Of a stretch of DNA of 64,000 bases, positions 51,512 to 61,309 are shown in pieces (the stretch's first letter is position 1; each line of letters begins with the position of its first letter). Location: contig NZ_OY787459.1 in the NCBI RefSeq assembly GCF_963678865.1, forward strand, positions 3,755,381 to 3,819,380, in the 5' to 3' direction. Made by a program: the position numbers and the translations under genes. Below the pieces are notes generated by a model, which ran no database searches, was not told the DNA's origin, and worked only from the letters and a program-made list of their open reading frames with translations. This stretch comes from Maridesulfovibrio sp. Lineage in GTDB: Bacteria > Desulfobacterota > Desulfovibrionia > Desulfovibrionales > Desulfovibrionaceae.

Positions 51512-53755
51512 ATGCAGTTTTTGAAAGGTCCGATTCGGAAAAAAATCATCTTTATCGTGATATTAGCAACGCTTCCTGTTCTAGCTGCCTTGCTGATGCA
51601 TGAGTTGAGGCAGCGGGAAGAAGATATTTCTGTCGCAAAACAAAAGGTACGGACATTTCTTCATGGATTCAGTGAAGTTCAGCGCACTACTACCAGCTCA
51701 ACTAGAGCACTACTTCAAACCATTGCGGCTATGCCGGAAATCAAAAATAAGGATCCGGAGAAGTCTACGGTTATTTTGAAAACATTACTCAAAGCCAATC
51801 CAATATTTACCAATGTTTTTTTGTTGAATCTTGATGGTACCGTGGTTGCTTTGGGCAAGGGCAAGGATAAAGGATTTAATTTTTCGGACAGAAAGCAATT
51901 TAAAGACGCACTTTCTTCAGGGGAGTTTGCTGCCGGAGAATTCATTATCGGCAGGCAGACGAAGATTACAGCTTTTCCATTTGGTGTACCTGTGTTTAAC
52001 GATGACGGAAAACCTACCGGAGTCATAATAGTGGGTACGAATCTGAACCATTACAAAGAATTGTTCAATAATTCAGACCTTCTTCCGGGTGCATTTTTTG
52101 GGCTGTGTGATCGTCAGGGAACACGGCTCTTGCGTATTCCTACTTCCAAGAAGATTCCAATAGGACGTCCCATTAAGGCTGAAGTCTTCAACGCTGCCCG
52201 GAATGCTGATGGGCCGGGTATGCTAGAAGCTCTTACCTCTGATCGCTTAATTCACATTGTTGCTTTTGAGCCTGTGCGCATGGCATCGAACAAGGCTCCG
52301 TACATGTATATGTTTATGGGGTTGCATAAAGATCTCGTAGTGGCTGATGCCAATGCGGAAATGATTAAGGGGGGAATATTGGGTGTCCTTTCCTTGTGTA
52401 TTGCCCTTACCGTGACATGGTTCTTGGGATACTCTGCTATTGTTTCAGGAATCGAGAAGTTAACCAAGGCGACTACTTTGTTCGGTCGTGGAGATGATGT
52501 AATTAGCGGAGTGGATTATTCCGATGGTGAGATAGGTCAGCTTGGTCAGGCGTTCGACAATATGGCTGGACTTCTCCATAAACGAGAGAAAGAAGTGCGC
52601 TCATTGCAAAGCTATCTTTCAAATATTGTGGACTCTATGCCTTCAAATATAATCGGCGTGACCCCGGATGGTATTGTCACCCAGTGGAATGCCAAGGCTG
52701 AAGTTGATTTTGGTCTTTCCAAGAAGGATGTACTCGGAAAGAAAATTGAGCAGGTTGTCCCATATCTTGCTGGTGAAATGAAAAAAGTACGCACAGCAAT
52801 AGATTCTCGTTCTGTGCAGGCTGAAACAAAGCACGTACGCAGAGTTAATGATAAGACAGTATACGAAGATATAACAGTTTATCCATTGATAGCAGATGGA
52901 GTACAGGGCGCGGTTATCCGTATTGATGACATTACCAACCGCGTCAATCTTGAGCAGGCACTTGTACAAACAGAGAAAATGATGTCTTTGGGCGGGTTGG
53001 CTGCAGGCATGGCTCATGAAATTAATAATCCATTGGCAGGGATTCTGGGAAGTGCATACAATGTGAGTAAGCGTCTGTTTTCGGATATGGACTCTAATAG
53101 ACGTACAGCTCAAGAGTGCGGCATTGAGCTTGAGCAAGTTCATGAATATCTTGAAAAAAGAAAAATCCCAAAAATGATTGAAATTATAAAGGAAAGTGGT
53201 GAACGGGCTGCAAATATTGTCAGCAATATGCTCAGCTTTAGCCGTAAGAGCGGAAAGAGAATGGAGAAAGTTAATATTGCAAGTCTTATTGATAAAACGT
53301 TGGAGTTAGCCGCTAATGATTATGATCTTAAAAAACTTTATGATTTCAAGCAAATAAATGTTGTACGTGAATATGAGGACAATTTGCCTTTGGTAATGTG
53401 TGAAAGCAATGAATTACAGCAGGTTTTCCTTAACCTTTTCAGAAATGGTGCTGAAGCTATGAATGAAAAGAGTTATACAGATGGTAAACCCAGCTTCTGG
53501 TGCCGAATTTTATGTCAACATGGTCTAGTTGTTATTGAAATTGAGGACAATGGTCCCGGTATGGAAGAACACATTCAGTCGAGAATTTTTGAGCCTTTCT
53601 TCACTACTAAGGAAGTTGGCAAAGGAACCGGACTTGGGCTCTCAGTTTCATATTTTATAATTACCGAGCAGCACAATGGCAAAATGTTCGTTGAGTCTGT
53701 TGCTGGTGTAGGAACAAAATTTATAATCGAAATGCCAGTGGAAGGGGAAGCATAG
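51512..53755 (+). CDS. Sensor histidine kinase with periplasmic Cache domain and PAS domain
   Basis: 747 residues from the ATG at 51512, seven bases after GAGGAG; an in-frame ATG at 51491 is less likely. Order: membrane helix (about 12-28), periplasmic Cache sensor (about 30-275; VFLLNLDGTVVALGKGKDKGFNFSDRKQF), second helix (about 283-305), HAMP (about 306-360), PAS (about 370-480), histidine kinase A with the phospho-accepting histidine in GMAHEINNPLAG, and an ATPase domain with ENDNGPGM-like EDNGPGM and GKGTGLGLS. It phosphorylates a response regulator not encoded beside it (orphan). Cache domains usually bind small organic acids or amino acids. It could sense substrates of the nearby reductase locus, but only position suggests that. 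Confidence 0.9.
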   Translation: MQFLKGPIRKKIIFIVILATLPVLAALLMHELRQREEDISVAKQKVRTFLHGFSEVQRTTTSSTRALLQTIAAMPEIKNKDPEKSTVILKTLLKANPIFTNVFLLNLDGTVVALGKGKDKGFNFSDRKQFKDALSSGEFAAGEFIIGRQTKITAFPFGVPVFNDDGKPTGVIIVGTNLNHYKELFNNSDLLPGAFFGLCDRQGTRLLRIPTSKKIPIGRPIKAEVFNAARNADGPGMLEALTSDRLIHIVAFEPVRMASNKAPYMYMFMGLHKDLVVADANAEMIKGGILGVLSLCIALTVTWFLGYSAIVSGIEKLTKATTLFGRGDDVISGVDYSDGEIGQLGQAFDNMAGLLHKREKEVRSLQSYLSNIVDSMPSNIIGVTPDGIVTQWNAKAEVDFGLSKKDVLGKKIEQVVPYLAGEMKKVRTAIDSRSVQAETKHVRRVNDKTVYEDITVYPLIADGVQGAVIRIDDITNRVNLEQALVQTEKMMSLGGLAAGMAHEINNPLAGILGSAYNVSKRLFSDMDSNRRTAQECGIELEQVHEYLEKRKIPKMIEIIKESGERAANIVSNMLSFSRKSGKRMEKVNIASLIDKTLELAANDYDLKKLYDFKQINVVREYEDNLPLVMCESNELQQVFLNLFRNGAEAMNEKSYTDGKPSFWCRILCQHGLVVIEIEDNGPGMEEHIQSRIFEPFFTTKEVGKGTGLGLSVSYFIITEQHNGKMFVESVAGVGTKFIIEMPVEGEA

Positions 53756-54303
53756 TTCTTTAACCGGTGAATCAAGTTTTATTGTGAGTTTTATTTATCG
53801 GCTAGATCGCCGGGTGAGAAGAGGCGGGATTTGGGGAACAACTCCTAGAAGAGAAGATGTTAAAATTTTTATATATGGCAAGCGAATGAGGGAGCGTGTG
53901 ATGCTTGTTTAAAAAAGAATGGGGAAGTGTCGGAAACTCCAACAATGGAACGTCACATCCGAACTGTAGGTGTCAGCTAATCGAATGTATTGTTTGGGAG
54001 TGGAGAACAATTTGGGAGCAAGTGAAGGAATTTGATGCTGAATATGAGTATATTCATGCTGTCGTTGCTGTATTCGGTGGGACAGCATATTGGCGAAAAT
54101 ATTATACGGCAGAAGAAAAAAGGACCAAAAGAAGGGGCTGGGACTGTGAGGATTCGGAGACAGAATTATTATCGGTTGACCGTCCCAGTTGGCCCTGCTT
54201 TTGGGAGATGATTCTGGGGCTCATGGGGTGGGGTGATTGTCTTTTATCGTACTAATTTCATTAGCGAAAGATACCGAACCGAAGTCCGGGGCTCTGGTTT
54301 TAT
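53756..54303. other. Intergenic region with a doubtful 116-codon ORF
   Basis: The forward strand from 53905 (TTG) to 54255 is open and contains the wording SHPNCRCQL, which recalls the C-terminal HPNCRC motif of phage head-morphogenesis (Mu gpF/SPP1 gp7-like) proteins. The rest has an odd composition with many Trp and Cys and no ribosome-binding site, so it is probably a relic or chance ORF. Confidence 0.3.
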
Positions 54304-57300
54304 TTAAACTCCGCCAACTCTCTCCTTAACCCTTGAACCTGTCTCACTTAGCAGTGATAATACTTGATCTAATAATGCGGGGACTTCTTCCCAGCGATTG
54401 CTTCGAGCGGTTTCCTCCAATTCTTTTGAGCTTCTGTAAAGTTTCTGTGCTCCGATACTGGAGGATACGCTTTTTAAATTATGAATTGTCCTGATAAAGG
54501 ATTCGTGCTTCCTAGCAGCGAACAGGGAGGTCAACTTCTTTCCGTCGCCGGTGTGATCGATCAAGAATTTATTCAAAATAATATTTAAAATGTCTTCATC
54601 CCCATCGATCAGAGCTAATGCCTGATCGAGATCGAGGATGTTTTCTTCAGAAGGGATGTTGCTTTTTTCTGGGATCTTGTTTGGCGTTATATTTATATTG
54701 CTCAGCCAGCGGCTTAGAACTCCATGTAGTTCTTTGACGATAATCGGCTTTGTGATGTAATCATCCATCCCCGCCCGTAATCCTTTTTTCTTGTCTCCGT
54801 CCATGGCTTGCGCTGTCATGCCTATAATTGGAAGATTATTACGGTCCGGCAGTTCTCGTATTTGTCTGGTCGCTTCAAGACCATCCATTACCGGCATTTG
54901 AACATCCATGAAAACAAAACTGTATTCATTCGTCTTGACGGCATTTACAGCTTCCTGCCCATTCTCGGCAAGATCGATTACCATTCCCAATTTTTTCAGG
55001 TATTCACTAGTGATAAGCTGATTTATTGAATTGTCCTCTACCAAAAGGACCTTTGTATTTTCCAGTATTGCCAAGGATGGAGATATGGCAGATTTATCTC
55101 TGTCACTTTTTATCTCTTCCCCATACAAAGTGGACCTGATGCAATCGGAAAGATTGGATTCCAGTATCGGCTTCATAAGGTAACAGTCCGGCAGAACATT
55201 CAAGGCAGCTTCCTGGATTTCTTGAATCCCGGAAGCTGTTTCCATAAGAATAAACGGCTGCTTAGCCGTGACATCCAGCCCCCTGATCTGATGCAGCAGA
55301 TCCATTCCGCTCATGCCCGGCATTCTGTTGTCGGCAAAAACGATATCATAAGGGGTTTGAAGCATGCTGTTTTTGACACACAGGCCGAGGGCTTCCTGCG
55401 CAGAACCCGCACATTCCACAATGAATTCTTGATATTCCAGACTTGTTTGCAATATCTGCATGACAGTTGAATTGTCATCCACGATTAATGCCGTCTTATC
55501 GGTTCCAAGAGGAGAACTATCGGTTTGTTCTATAGAATGCGGGAGTTTAAAATCAATTGAAAAGGAAAATGTGCTACCCCTGTCTGTCTGGCTGGATACT
55601 CTTATTTCCCCGCCCATTAGTTCAACTAGATGCTTGCATATGGAAAGACCGAGTCCGGTTCCTCCGTATTGTCTGGTGATGCTTTCATCCGCCTGTACAA
55701 AAGAATCGAAAATAGAATTAGCCTGCTCAGGTGGCATGCCTATCCCTGTGTCTGAAACAGAGAAATCGAGGCGAGCCTCCCCGGATCGCTGTTGGGTGTT
55801 GTTTATGTGGATAATTATTTCGCCATCGGAAGTGAATTTGGCCGCGTTATTGATCAGGTTGGTAAGTATTTGCCCAAGTCTCAAAGAATCGCCGATAAGA
55901 TTATCAGGAACATCTTTTTCTACATGGAAAATCATTTCAACTTTCGAACTACACTGGCTGCGTGTAACATCCGAAACAAGTGAAAGTGTATCCTGCAAGC
56001 TGAATTCGGAATGTTCTACTTCCATCATTCCGGCTTCAATTTTTGAAAAATCCAGAATGTCATTGATGACCCGCAGCAGTATTCTGCCGGAAGATTTTAT
56101 TTTGCCGACAAAATCAGTTGTCTGGGTCCAAGAGTCGGCGTGCATGGCCAGATCGCTCAAACCGATTATGCCATTTAGCGGAGTGCGGATTTCATGGCTC
56201 ATACGGGCTAGAAAATCACTTTTGGCTTGTGTTGCCGATTCAGCCTCTTCCTTAGCTTGAATCAGCTCTTCCTGCATGGCCATTCTTTTGGTTATGTCTT
56301 CGGCAACTCCGCTAACAAGCATGTTGTCCAGATCAAATTTAGCTGAAACCTCCAGATAAGTGGACCGACCGTTTTTATCCTGAATCTTAATCGCATGGTT
56401 GGAAAGACCAGTACCGCTTTGCAGCAATGATAAAATTTTATTACGGTCTTCTTCATTGGTATAGCAATCCTTGATATTAAAATATTTAATCAATTCCTGA
56501 TCGTTCTCGTACCCCATGATTGATGCCATACGTTTGTTGGCATTGAGTATTGATCCATCTTCTATGGAAGCTACAAAAATTCCCACTTGGGCGTTGTTAA
56601 AAATATCTTTGTATTTTTTTTCGTTAAGGGTCAGTTCCAGCTCTTTTTTGTTCAGGGAAGTAACCAGCTCATTATAACTACTGATGAGTTCGCCCATTTC
56701 ATCGTCTTCAGTCCATTCAATGGTACGGATCTGTCCTTCACTGCGAGCGCTATGAATTGAGTGAGCCAATACTTCCATCGGCTTGCCGACAAATTTTCTG
56801 ATCGTATATAAAATACCGGCAGAAATTCCCGCAACAAGCAGAAATAGTAGGATAGCCCCCCTCCCTGCCTGTACCCAAAGAAGCTCTTTGAGCCTCTTCT
56901 TGCTCATTCCCAGAGTCAAGGAACCTAGCTTGTGTATCTTTCCGGTCGGCCCGGGGTAAGTAATATCAACAGTAAGCTGAAGCCCGTTCTGTGAATCTGG
57001 TGCATGACCGCCGGAGGCAAGAATTTTTCCATGCGCGTCTTTAATAACAGCAGTGCTGAAATCAGAATCAACCTTCAGGATGCGAATACTGCGATTTATA
57101 ACCTGATCATTGTAGTTCCATATTGCCGGGGCGAGAACTTCCGCCTGTAATACAGCGTAGTCATGAAGTTTTTTGTTAATTTCTTCATCTAGGGTGTGAT
57201 ATCTTAAATAGGCAAACACTGCAGACATGGACAATGAGCACAGCACGATTACAGGAATCAGCTTGATTAAGATTTTTCCCTTTAATGACTGCTTAAACAT
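54304..57300 (-). CDS. Hybrid sensor histidine kinase (HAMP-PAS-HK-REC-REC-HPt)
   Basis: A 998-residue inner-membrane hybrid kinase. Order: helix 1 (about 12-30), a short periplasmic domain (about 31-140), helix 2 (about 146-168), HAMP (about 170-222), PAS (about 230-345), HisKA with [16 protein letters not shown], ATPase ([14 protein letters not shown]), two receiver domains (about 610-725 with FADNRMPG; about 755-875 with [11 protein letters not shown]) and a C-terminal HPt domain with the histidine in RTIHNLKSV. It is last of a four-gene operon whose other members are a solute-binding protein, a REC-HPt protein and a sigma-54 response regulator, so it likely drives a multistep phosphorelay. 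Confidence 0.93.
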   Translation of the reverse strand: MFKQSLKGKILIKLIPVIVLCSLSMSAVFAYLRYHTLDEEINKKLHDYAVLQAEVLAPAIWNYNDQVINRSIRILKVDSDFSTAVIKDAHGKILASGGHAPDSQNGLQLTVDITYPGPTGKIHKLGSLTLGMSKKRLKELLWVQAGRGAILLFLLVAGISAGILYTIRKFVGKPMEVLAHSIHSARSEGQIRTIEWTEDDEMGELISSYNELVTSLNKKELELTLNEKKYKDIFNNAQVGIFVASIEDGSILNANKRMASIMGYENDQELIKYFNIKDCYTNEEDRNKILSLLQSGTGLSNHAIKIQDKNGRSTYLEVSAKFDLDNMLVSGVAEDITKRMAMQEELIQAKEEAESATQAKSDFLARMSHEIRTPLNGIIGLSDLAMHADSWTQTTDFVGKIKSSGRILLRVINDILDFSKIEAGMMEVEHSEFSLQDTLSLVSDVTRSQCSSKVEMIFHVEKDVPDNLIGDSLRLGQILTNLINNAAKFTSDGEIIIHINNTQQRSGEARLDFSVSDTGIGMPPEQANSIFDSFVQADESITRQYGGTGLGLSICKHLVELMGGEIRVSSQTDRGSTFSFSIDFKLPHSIEQTDSSPLGTDKTALIVDDNSTVMQILQTSLEYQEFIVECAGSAQEALGLCVKNSMLQTPYDIVFADNRMPGMSGMDLLHQIRGLDVTAKQPFILMETASGIQEIQEAALNVLPDCYLMKPILESNLSDCIRSTLYGEEIKSDRDKSAISPSLAILENTKVLLVEDNSINQLITSEYLKKLGMVIDLAENGQEAVNAVKTNEYSFVFMDVQMPVMDGLEATRQIRELPDRNNLPIIGMTAQAMDGDKKKGLRAGMDDYITKPIIVKELHGVLSRWLSNINITPNKIPEKSNIPSEENILDLDQALALIDGDEDILNIILNKFLIDHTGDGKKLTSLFAARKHESFIRTIHNLKSVSSSIGAQKLYRSSKELEETARSNRWEEVPALLDQVLSLLSETGSRVKERVGGV

Positions 57301-57342
57301 AAATGAAACTCAGGTCCTTATACTAAATTTTAAAGAACACTA

Positions 57343-58098
57343 TTATTGGTAACGCGCATGAATTGCATCGTATGTCCCGTCTTCATGCATTTCGCCAAGT
57401 TTTTCATCAAAAAGAGTGCGTATTTTTTCAGCATCTGGGGATTTCCTGCTTATACATAAATGAAACTTCGACGTCTCATTATCTTCTGCTTTAAATATTT
57501 TAAATTTTCCCTCAAGTCCTTTCTTTTTTACATAATACAGATAATTTTCTTTAACTTGAGGGATAACATCAACACGCCCGTCAAGCAGCTTACGCATCAA
57601 TAGTTCTTCGGAAGAAGATAGATCAACCGTCACTCCAAGCCCCTCCCATTGCTCGCTTATATAGTTGCCTTTTACATTTCCGACCGCAAGCTTCTCCTCC
57701 GCAATCACAAATTTATTCACGACAGGCTTTCCTGTATAATCACTTCTGACAACATAGATATCTGTCATACTGCTAATGGGTTTTGTCCAGAGAATTTCAT
57801 GTTCACGTTCAGCCTTGTAACTGCAACTCAAGGCGGCAAAAGCCCTGCCTTCTGCTGTCATTTTGTATGCTCTTGCCCAAGGATAAAAAGTAAAATTTGT
57901 CTTATAACCAGCCCTGCTTAAAGCCTCTTTCACTACTTCCAAATCAAATCCGCGTAATCCGTCTTCCGGGGTTGCTAATTCATAGGGTGGATAATTACAG
58001 GCAACAATTTCAAGAACTGGCGGCTCGGCATAGGAGGTTGAAACACCCAGCAGGTTAGCAGCCCCGATGAGCAAATAGATAATGATTCTATGCAACAT
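57343..58098 (-). CDS. Periplasmic solute-binding protein (SBP family 3)
   Basis: A 251-residue exported protein: signal peptide ending STSYA (cleavage near 24), then the family-3 binding-protein wording LEIVACNYPPYELATPEDGLRGFDLEVVKEALSRAGY, a ligand-pocket pattern for amino acids or related small molecules. DGRVDVIPQVKENY and KLGEMHEDGTYDAI are the usual later motifs. There is no ABC permease or ATPase gene in the operon. It lies between a REC-HPt gene and the hybrid kinase gene, so it most likely presents a ligand to the kinase's periplasmic domain instead of feeding a transporter. Confidence 0.88.
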   Translation of the reverse strand: MLHRIIIYLLIGAANLLGVSTSYAEPPVLEIVACNYPPYELATPEDGLRGFDLEVVKEALSRAGYKTNFTFYPWARAYKMTAEGRAFAALSCSYKAEREHEILWTKPISSMTDIYVVRSDYTGKPVVNKFVIAEEKLAVGNVKGNYISEQWEGLGVTVDLSSSEELLMRKLLDGRVDVIPQVKENYLYYVKKKGLEGKFKIFKAEDNETSKFHLCISRKSPDAEKIRTLFDEKLGEMHEDGTYDAIHARYQ

Positions 58099-58107
58099 TT
58101 TATCTCC

Positions 58108-58854
58108 TTATTTTTTAACCACTTGTTCTATATTGATGCCCTGATTTAATTTGCTTTTAAAAAGTTTGTATGTTTTCGAAAGCATGTTTTCGTCTTCATC
58201 TTTTATGGCTTGAAGCATGGCTAAGCACAGAGTGCTGCTTGAATAACAGCCCATGGTTTTGCACAGCCCTTTGAATTGATGAGCGTAACGGCGGGCCTCA
58301 ACATAGTCCCTGCGGGAAATTGCCTTTTCCAGCCGCTCCAGTCTGCCGGGAGCTTCTTCTACAAAAATATTCCACAAGGTCATGTATATTTTTTCATCCC
58401 CACCCATGACTTCAATTGCCTGCTGTCTGGCAAGCAGCTCAACATGACTGGCAGCAACTGGGGATTCAGAGGGGGCAACACAGCCGCTAAAAACATCGCT
58501 AAGAACTTGATCAATGGCTTCCTTACGGACTGGCTTAGGGAGAAAAGCATTCATCCCGACATCAAAACACTCCTTCCGCACGTCGTCAGGCAGATAGGCT
58601 GTCATGCCAATGACTGGTGTTTCCCTGTTCGGATTATCCGGGTAAGCCCCACGTATTGCACGAACAACATCAATTCCGCTCATATCAGGCAGTTCAATAT
58701 CCATGATAATAACTGAGAATATTTCGTTTAAAGATATTTCAAGAGCCGAAGAGCCGTCAGTGGCAACCCGCACCTGTGTATGGCCCAATTTCGACAATTG
58801 ATACGTGATGACATCAACGTTTATCGCTGTGTCTTCTACCAACAAGATATTCAA
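58108..58854 (-). CDS. Receiver-HPt two-domain phosphorelay protein
   Basis: 248 residues. Receiver domain (about 1-120): NILLVEDTAINVDVITYQL, the phospho-accepting aspartate in IIMDIELPDMSGI and the late lysine in FLPKPVRKE. A linker leads to an HPt domain (about 150-240) with the histidine in ARRYAHQFKGLCKTMG. No output domain, so it relays phosphate between the hybrid kinase (54304-57300) and the sigma-54 response regulator (58938-60344), or acts as a phosphate sink. It is 9 bases upstream of the solute-binding protein gene. Confidence 0.9.
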   Translation of the reverse strand: MNILLVEDTAINVDVITYQLSKLGHTQVRVATDGSSALEISLNEIFSVIIMDIELPDMSGIDVVRAIRGAYPDNPNRETPVIGMTAYLPDDVRKECFDVGMNAFLPKPVRKEAIDQVLSDVFSGCVAPSESPVAASHVELLARQQAIEVMGGDEKIYMTLWNIFVEEAPGRLERLEKAISRRDYVEARRYAHQFKGLCKTMGCYSSSTLCLAMLQAIKDEDENMLSKTYKLFKSKLNQGINIEQVVKK

Positions 58855-58937
58855 ATTATGCTCCGCTGAAAGTTTTGCGTGAATTGGTTTGTAGCAAAAT
58901 AATCAAGTAGTTCCCATACAGAACTATATATAAGGAG

Positions 58938-60344
58938 TTATTTTTTTAGTTCCAGACCATGCTTACGCAAAAGTTGATAGAGTCTGGAGCGAGATATTCC
59001 CGCTATTTTACATGCTTTTGAGGCTTTTCCGCTTGAATGGGAGACCAGTTTTGCAATATAGCGAAATTCAATTTTATCTAATTCCGCTTGCCGGAACTCC
59101 TTCAGGCTGGAAAGCATTCCATCTGATTCCGGCTCTGCTAAGTCCAGTGGGTTTCTAGGTGTTCCATCCAGAGTACTTTGGATATAGCGAACTTTGAACT
59201 CCATGGGAAGGTGATGAGGGGACAATGTGGAATCCCCGCCTGCATTGGCAATGGAAACATAAATAATATTGATAAGTTCCCGCACATTACCCGGCCAGTC
59301 ACAGGTCGCCAGAGCTTCCAAAAAATCTGGAGTTACGGTCTTAATTTCAAGCTGATTTTCATGGCAGATCTTATAGACATAGTGGCGGGTAAGCTTGGCA
59401 ATATCACCTTGGCGTGTTTTAAGCGCAGGAACCTGAATAATAAAAGTCGCCAACCGAAAATAAAGATCACTGCGGAACTCACCGGCCTCGACCATTTTTT
59501 CAAGATTGCGATTTGTTGCGGCAACAAAACGGCAGTCCACCTCCTGTTCCCTGGCAGCTCCTACCGGCCTGAATTTCTTTTCCTGAATAACCCGCAGCAG
59601 GGAACGCTGTAAGGTAAGATCAAGGTCGCCTATTTCATCCAAAAATACCGTACCCTTATCAGCTTGGGTAATAAGTCCTTTGTTCTTTTGGCGAGCATCG
59701 GTAAAAGCTCCTTTTTCATGACCGAAGAGCACGGACTCAGCAAGGGTTTCCGGGATATTTGTGCAGTCAATTATCACGAAAGGTTGTTTTTTTCTTGGAC
59801 TGTTGGCGTGAATGGACCTTGCTATCAGTTCCTTTCCAGTTCCGGTCTCGCCTGTAATCAGGACATTACCTATGCTCTTTGCTGCAAGGGAGATGGATGT
59901 AAGACAGCTGTTAAGTTCGGGAGAACTGCCGATAATCCCGGCACGGTCAAAGGAATTGTCCAAAAAGGACCTGCCTATATTTTTCCTAAACTGGATTACC
60001 CGGTCCAGTATGAGCTGAACGGTTTTGTATGCCAGTGGTTTTTCCAGATAATACCAGGCCCCGTTGCGCAGGGCCAATTCTGCCCCATCCGGATCACTCT
60101 CGCTTGTTATAATTATTACTTCGGGAGAGGATTGAGTTTTTTTGAATGCGCTGATCCCTTTTAACCCGTTGACATCAGGAAGATTTACATCAAGGAAGAC
60201 CACATCGAATTCATCTGTTCTGCAAGCCTCAATCCCGGCTTGAAAAGAATTTTCCGAATCACTTTCGTAGCCCAATTTGTCAGCATAAAGCTCAAGCTGC
60301 TTACAAAGGATCGGATCATCATCAACAATTAAAATTTCAGCCAT
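58938..60344 (-). CDS. NtrC-type sigma-54 response regulator
   Basis: 468 residues from the ATG at 60344, preceded by ACAGGAAC; a longer frame upstream lacks a ribosome-binding site. Receiver (about 1-118; EILIVDDDPILCKQ, DVVFLDVNLPDVNG), AAA+ domain (about 138-370) with Walker A GETGTGKE, and Fis-type helix-turn-helix (KASKACKIAGISRSRLYQLL). The sigma-54 contact loop is GAFTDA rather than GAFTGA, a variant seen in some members. It is the first gene of the phosphorelay operon. A partial inverted repeat (GTTGTGCACT / AGTGCAAC, 60426-60455) lies upstream and may be its own binding site. Confidence 0.92.
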   Translation of the reverse strand: MAEILIVDDDPILCKQLELYADKLGYESDSENSFQAGIEACRTDEFDVVFLDVNLPDVNGLKGISAFKKTQSSPEVIIITSESDPDGAELALRNGAWYYLEKPLAYKTVQLILDRVIQFRKNIGRSFLDNSFDRAGIIGSSPELNSCLTSISLAAKSIGNVLITGETGTGKELIARSIHANSPRKKQPFVIIDCTNIPETLAESVLFGHEKGAFTDARQKNKGLITQADKGTVFLDEIGDLDLTLQRSLLRVIQEKKFRPVGAAREQEVDCRFVAATNRNLEKMVEAGEFRSDLYFRLATFIIQVPALKTRQGDIAKLTRHYVYKICHENQLEIKTVTPDFLEALATCDWPGNVRELINIIYVSIANAGGDSTLSPHHLPMEFKVRYIQSTLDGTPRNPLDLAEPESDGMLSSLKEFRQAELDKIEFRYIAKLVSHSSGKASKACKIAGISRSRLYQLLRKHGLELKK

Positions 60345-60425
60345 GTAATGTTCCTGTCTACTTTTATTACATAATAAAAATTTGTAAATTTGAAGACTTA
60401 CTAGTTTATATTTAAATATATGACA

Positions 60426-60455
60426 GTTGTGCACTTATATTACACAGAGTGCAAC
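60426..60455. promoter_or_regulatory. Imperfect inverted repeat upstream of the response-regulator operon
   Basis: GTTGTGCACT and AGTGCAAC are inverted partners with one bulged base and about 12 bases between. It lies in the spacer between the response regulator (reverse) and PilZ gene (forward), so it may control either. Confidence 0.4.
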
Positions 60456-60603
60456 TTTACTGGACTATCTTAATAAGTGCCAGATTTTTTATAAAACAAA
60501 AAAATACGTAATTTAAGCCATTTAATATGTCTATTGAGCAGACAGCCTCTTTGGCATGCAGTGTGTAATAGCTTCATCAACTTTTTGTAAGGAAGGAGAG
60601 GAG

Positions 60604-61308
60604 ATGCTCAACAGGTCATTGTTCGGAAACGGTAAAATAAATCAAAAGCCCCAAGGTTCAATTTTCAGATCCAGCAATTCGTTGACTCTCGCCCCCGGGG
60701 CCAAGGTCAATGTGGAAATGCTTGGTACTGGGGAGCGTCTTTGGGGGGAAATTTTTGGCTGCAAAAACGGGGAATTGATATGTATTTGGCTCCCACAAAT
60801 AGTCAAATACAAACGTCAGTTCATGGTGGAAAACCAACTGGCTATACGTGTGGGAAATGCCGGGTGTTACCTGTGTGGTTTCCGTACGACTATTTCTCAT
60901 ATGATTGAGGATCCCTATCCCCTCCTTTTCCTTAACTTTCCAGATAAATATGAACAAGTGAATCTTCGCAGGTCGAATCGTTTTGACTGTTTTCTACCTT
61001 CAACCCTGTATATTGAAGGAAACGAGCTTTCCGGGGCGGTAGTCAATATTTCTCAGGGCGGAGCCAAGGTCATAGTTGATATGGAACAAAGTGATACTTT
61101 ACCGAAGCTTACAAAAGATATGGAAATTTTTTTACGATTTGATGCTCCTGACGTTGGCGAAGTGTACGCTCGATGTATTGTGAAAAAAACGATGGGTAAT
61201 TTTCGAAAGGCAGGTCTAGGCATATGTTTTGAGGAAGTTATAGGTGACGGTACGAACATAGTTAAAAATTATATCTCTAAATTGAAACAATTCTCTTTGG
61301 TAAAATAA
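60604..61308 (+). CDS. PilZ-domain c-di-GMP-binding protein (YcgR-like)
   Basis: 234 residues from the ATG at 60604, directly after AAGGAAGGAGAG; an upstream frame extension is not supported. The N-terminal half is a YcgR-like beta domain (VNVEMLGTGERLWGEIFG). The C-terminal PilZ domain has both c-di-GMP motifs: Arg122/Arg123...Arg126 in NLRRSNRFDCF and NISQGG (148-153). It should bind cyclic di-GMP and could act as a flagellar brake or adhesion switch. The stop is one base from the start of the EAL-HDOD gene, so the two are co-translated. Confidence 0.9.
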   Translation: MLNRSLFGNGKINQKPQGSIFRSSNSLTLAPGAKVNVEMLGTGERLWGEIFGCKNGELICIWLPQIVKYKRQFMVENQLAIRVGNAGCYLCGFRTTISHMIEDPYPLLFLNFPDKYEQVNLRRSNRFDCFLPSTLYIEGNELSGAVVNISQGGAKVIVDMEQSDTLPKLTKDMEIFLRFDAPDVGEVYARCIVKKTMGNFRKAGLGICFEEVIGDGTNIVKNYISKLKQFSLVK

Positions 61309-61309
61309 A

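Noticed and set aside
60548..60575. TTTGGCATGCAGTGTGTAAT as a sigma-54 promoter for the PilZ gene
   Set aside because: The -12 pair would be GT rather than GC, so it fails the invariant dinucleotide.
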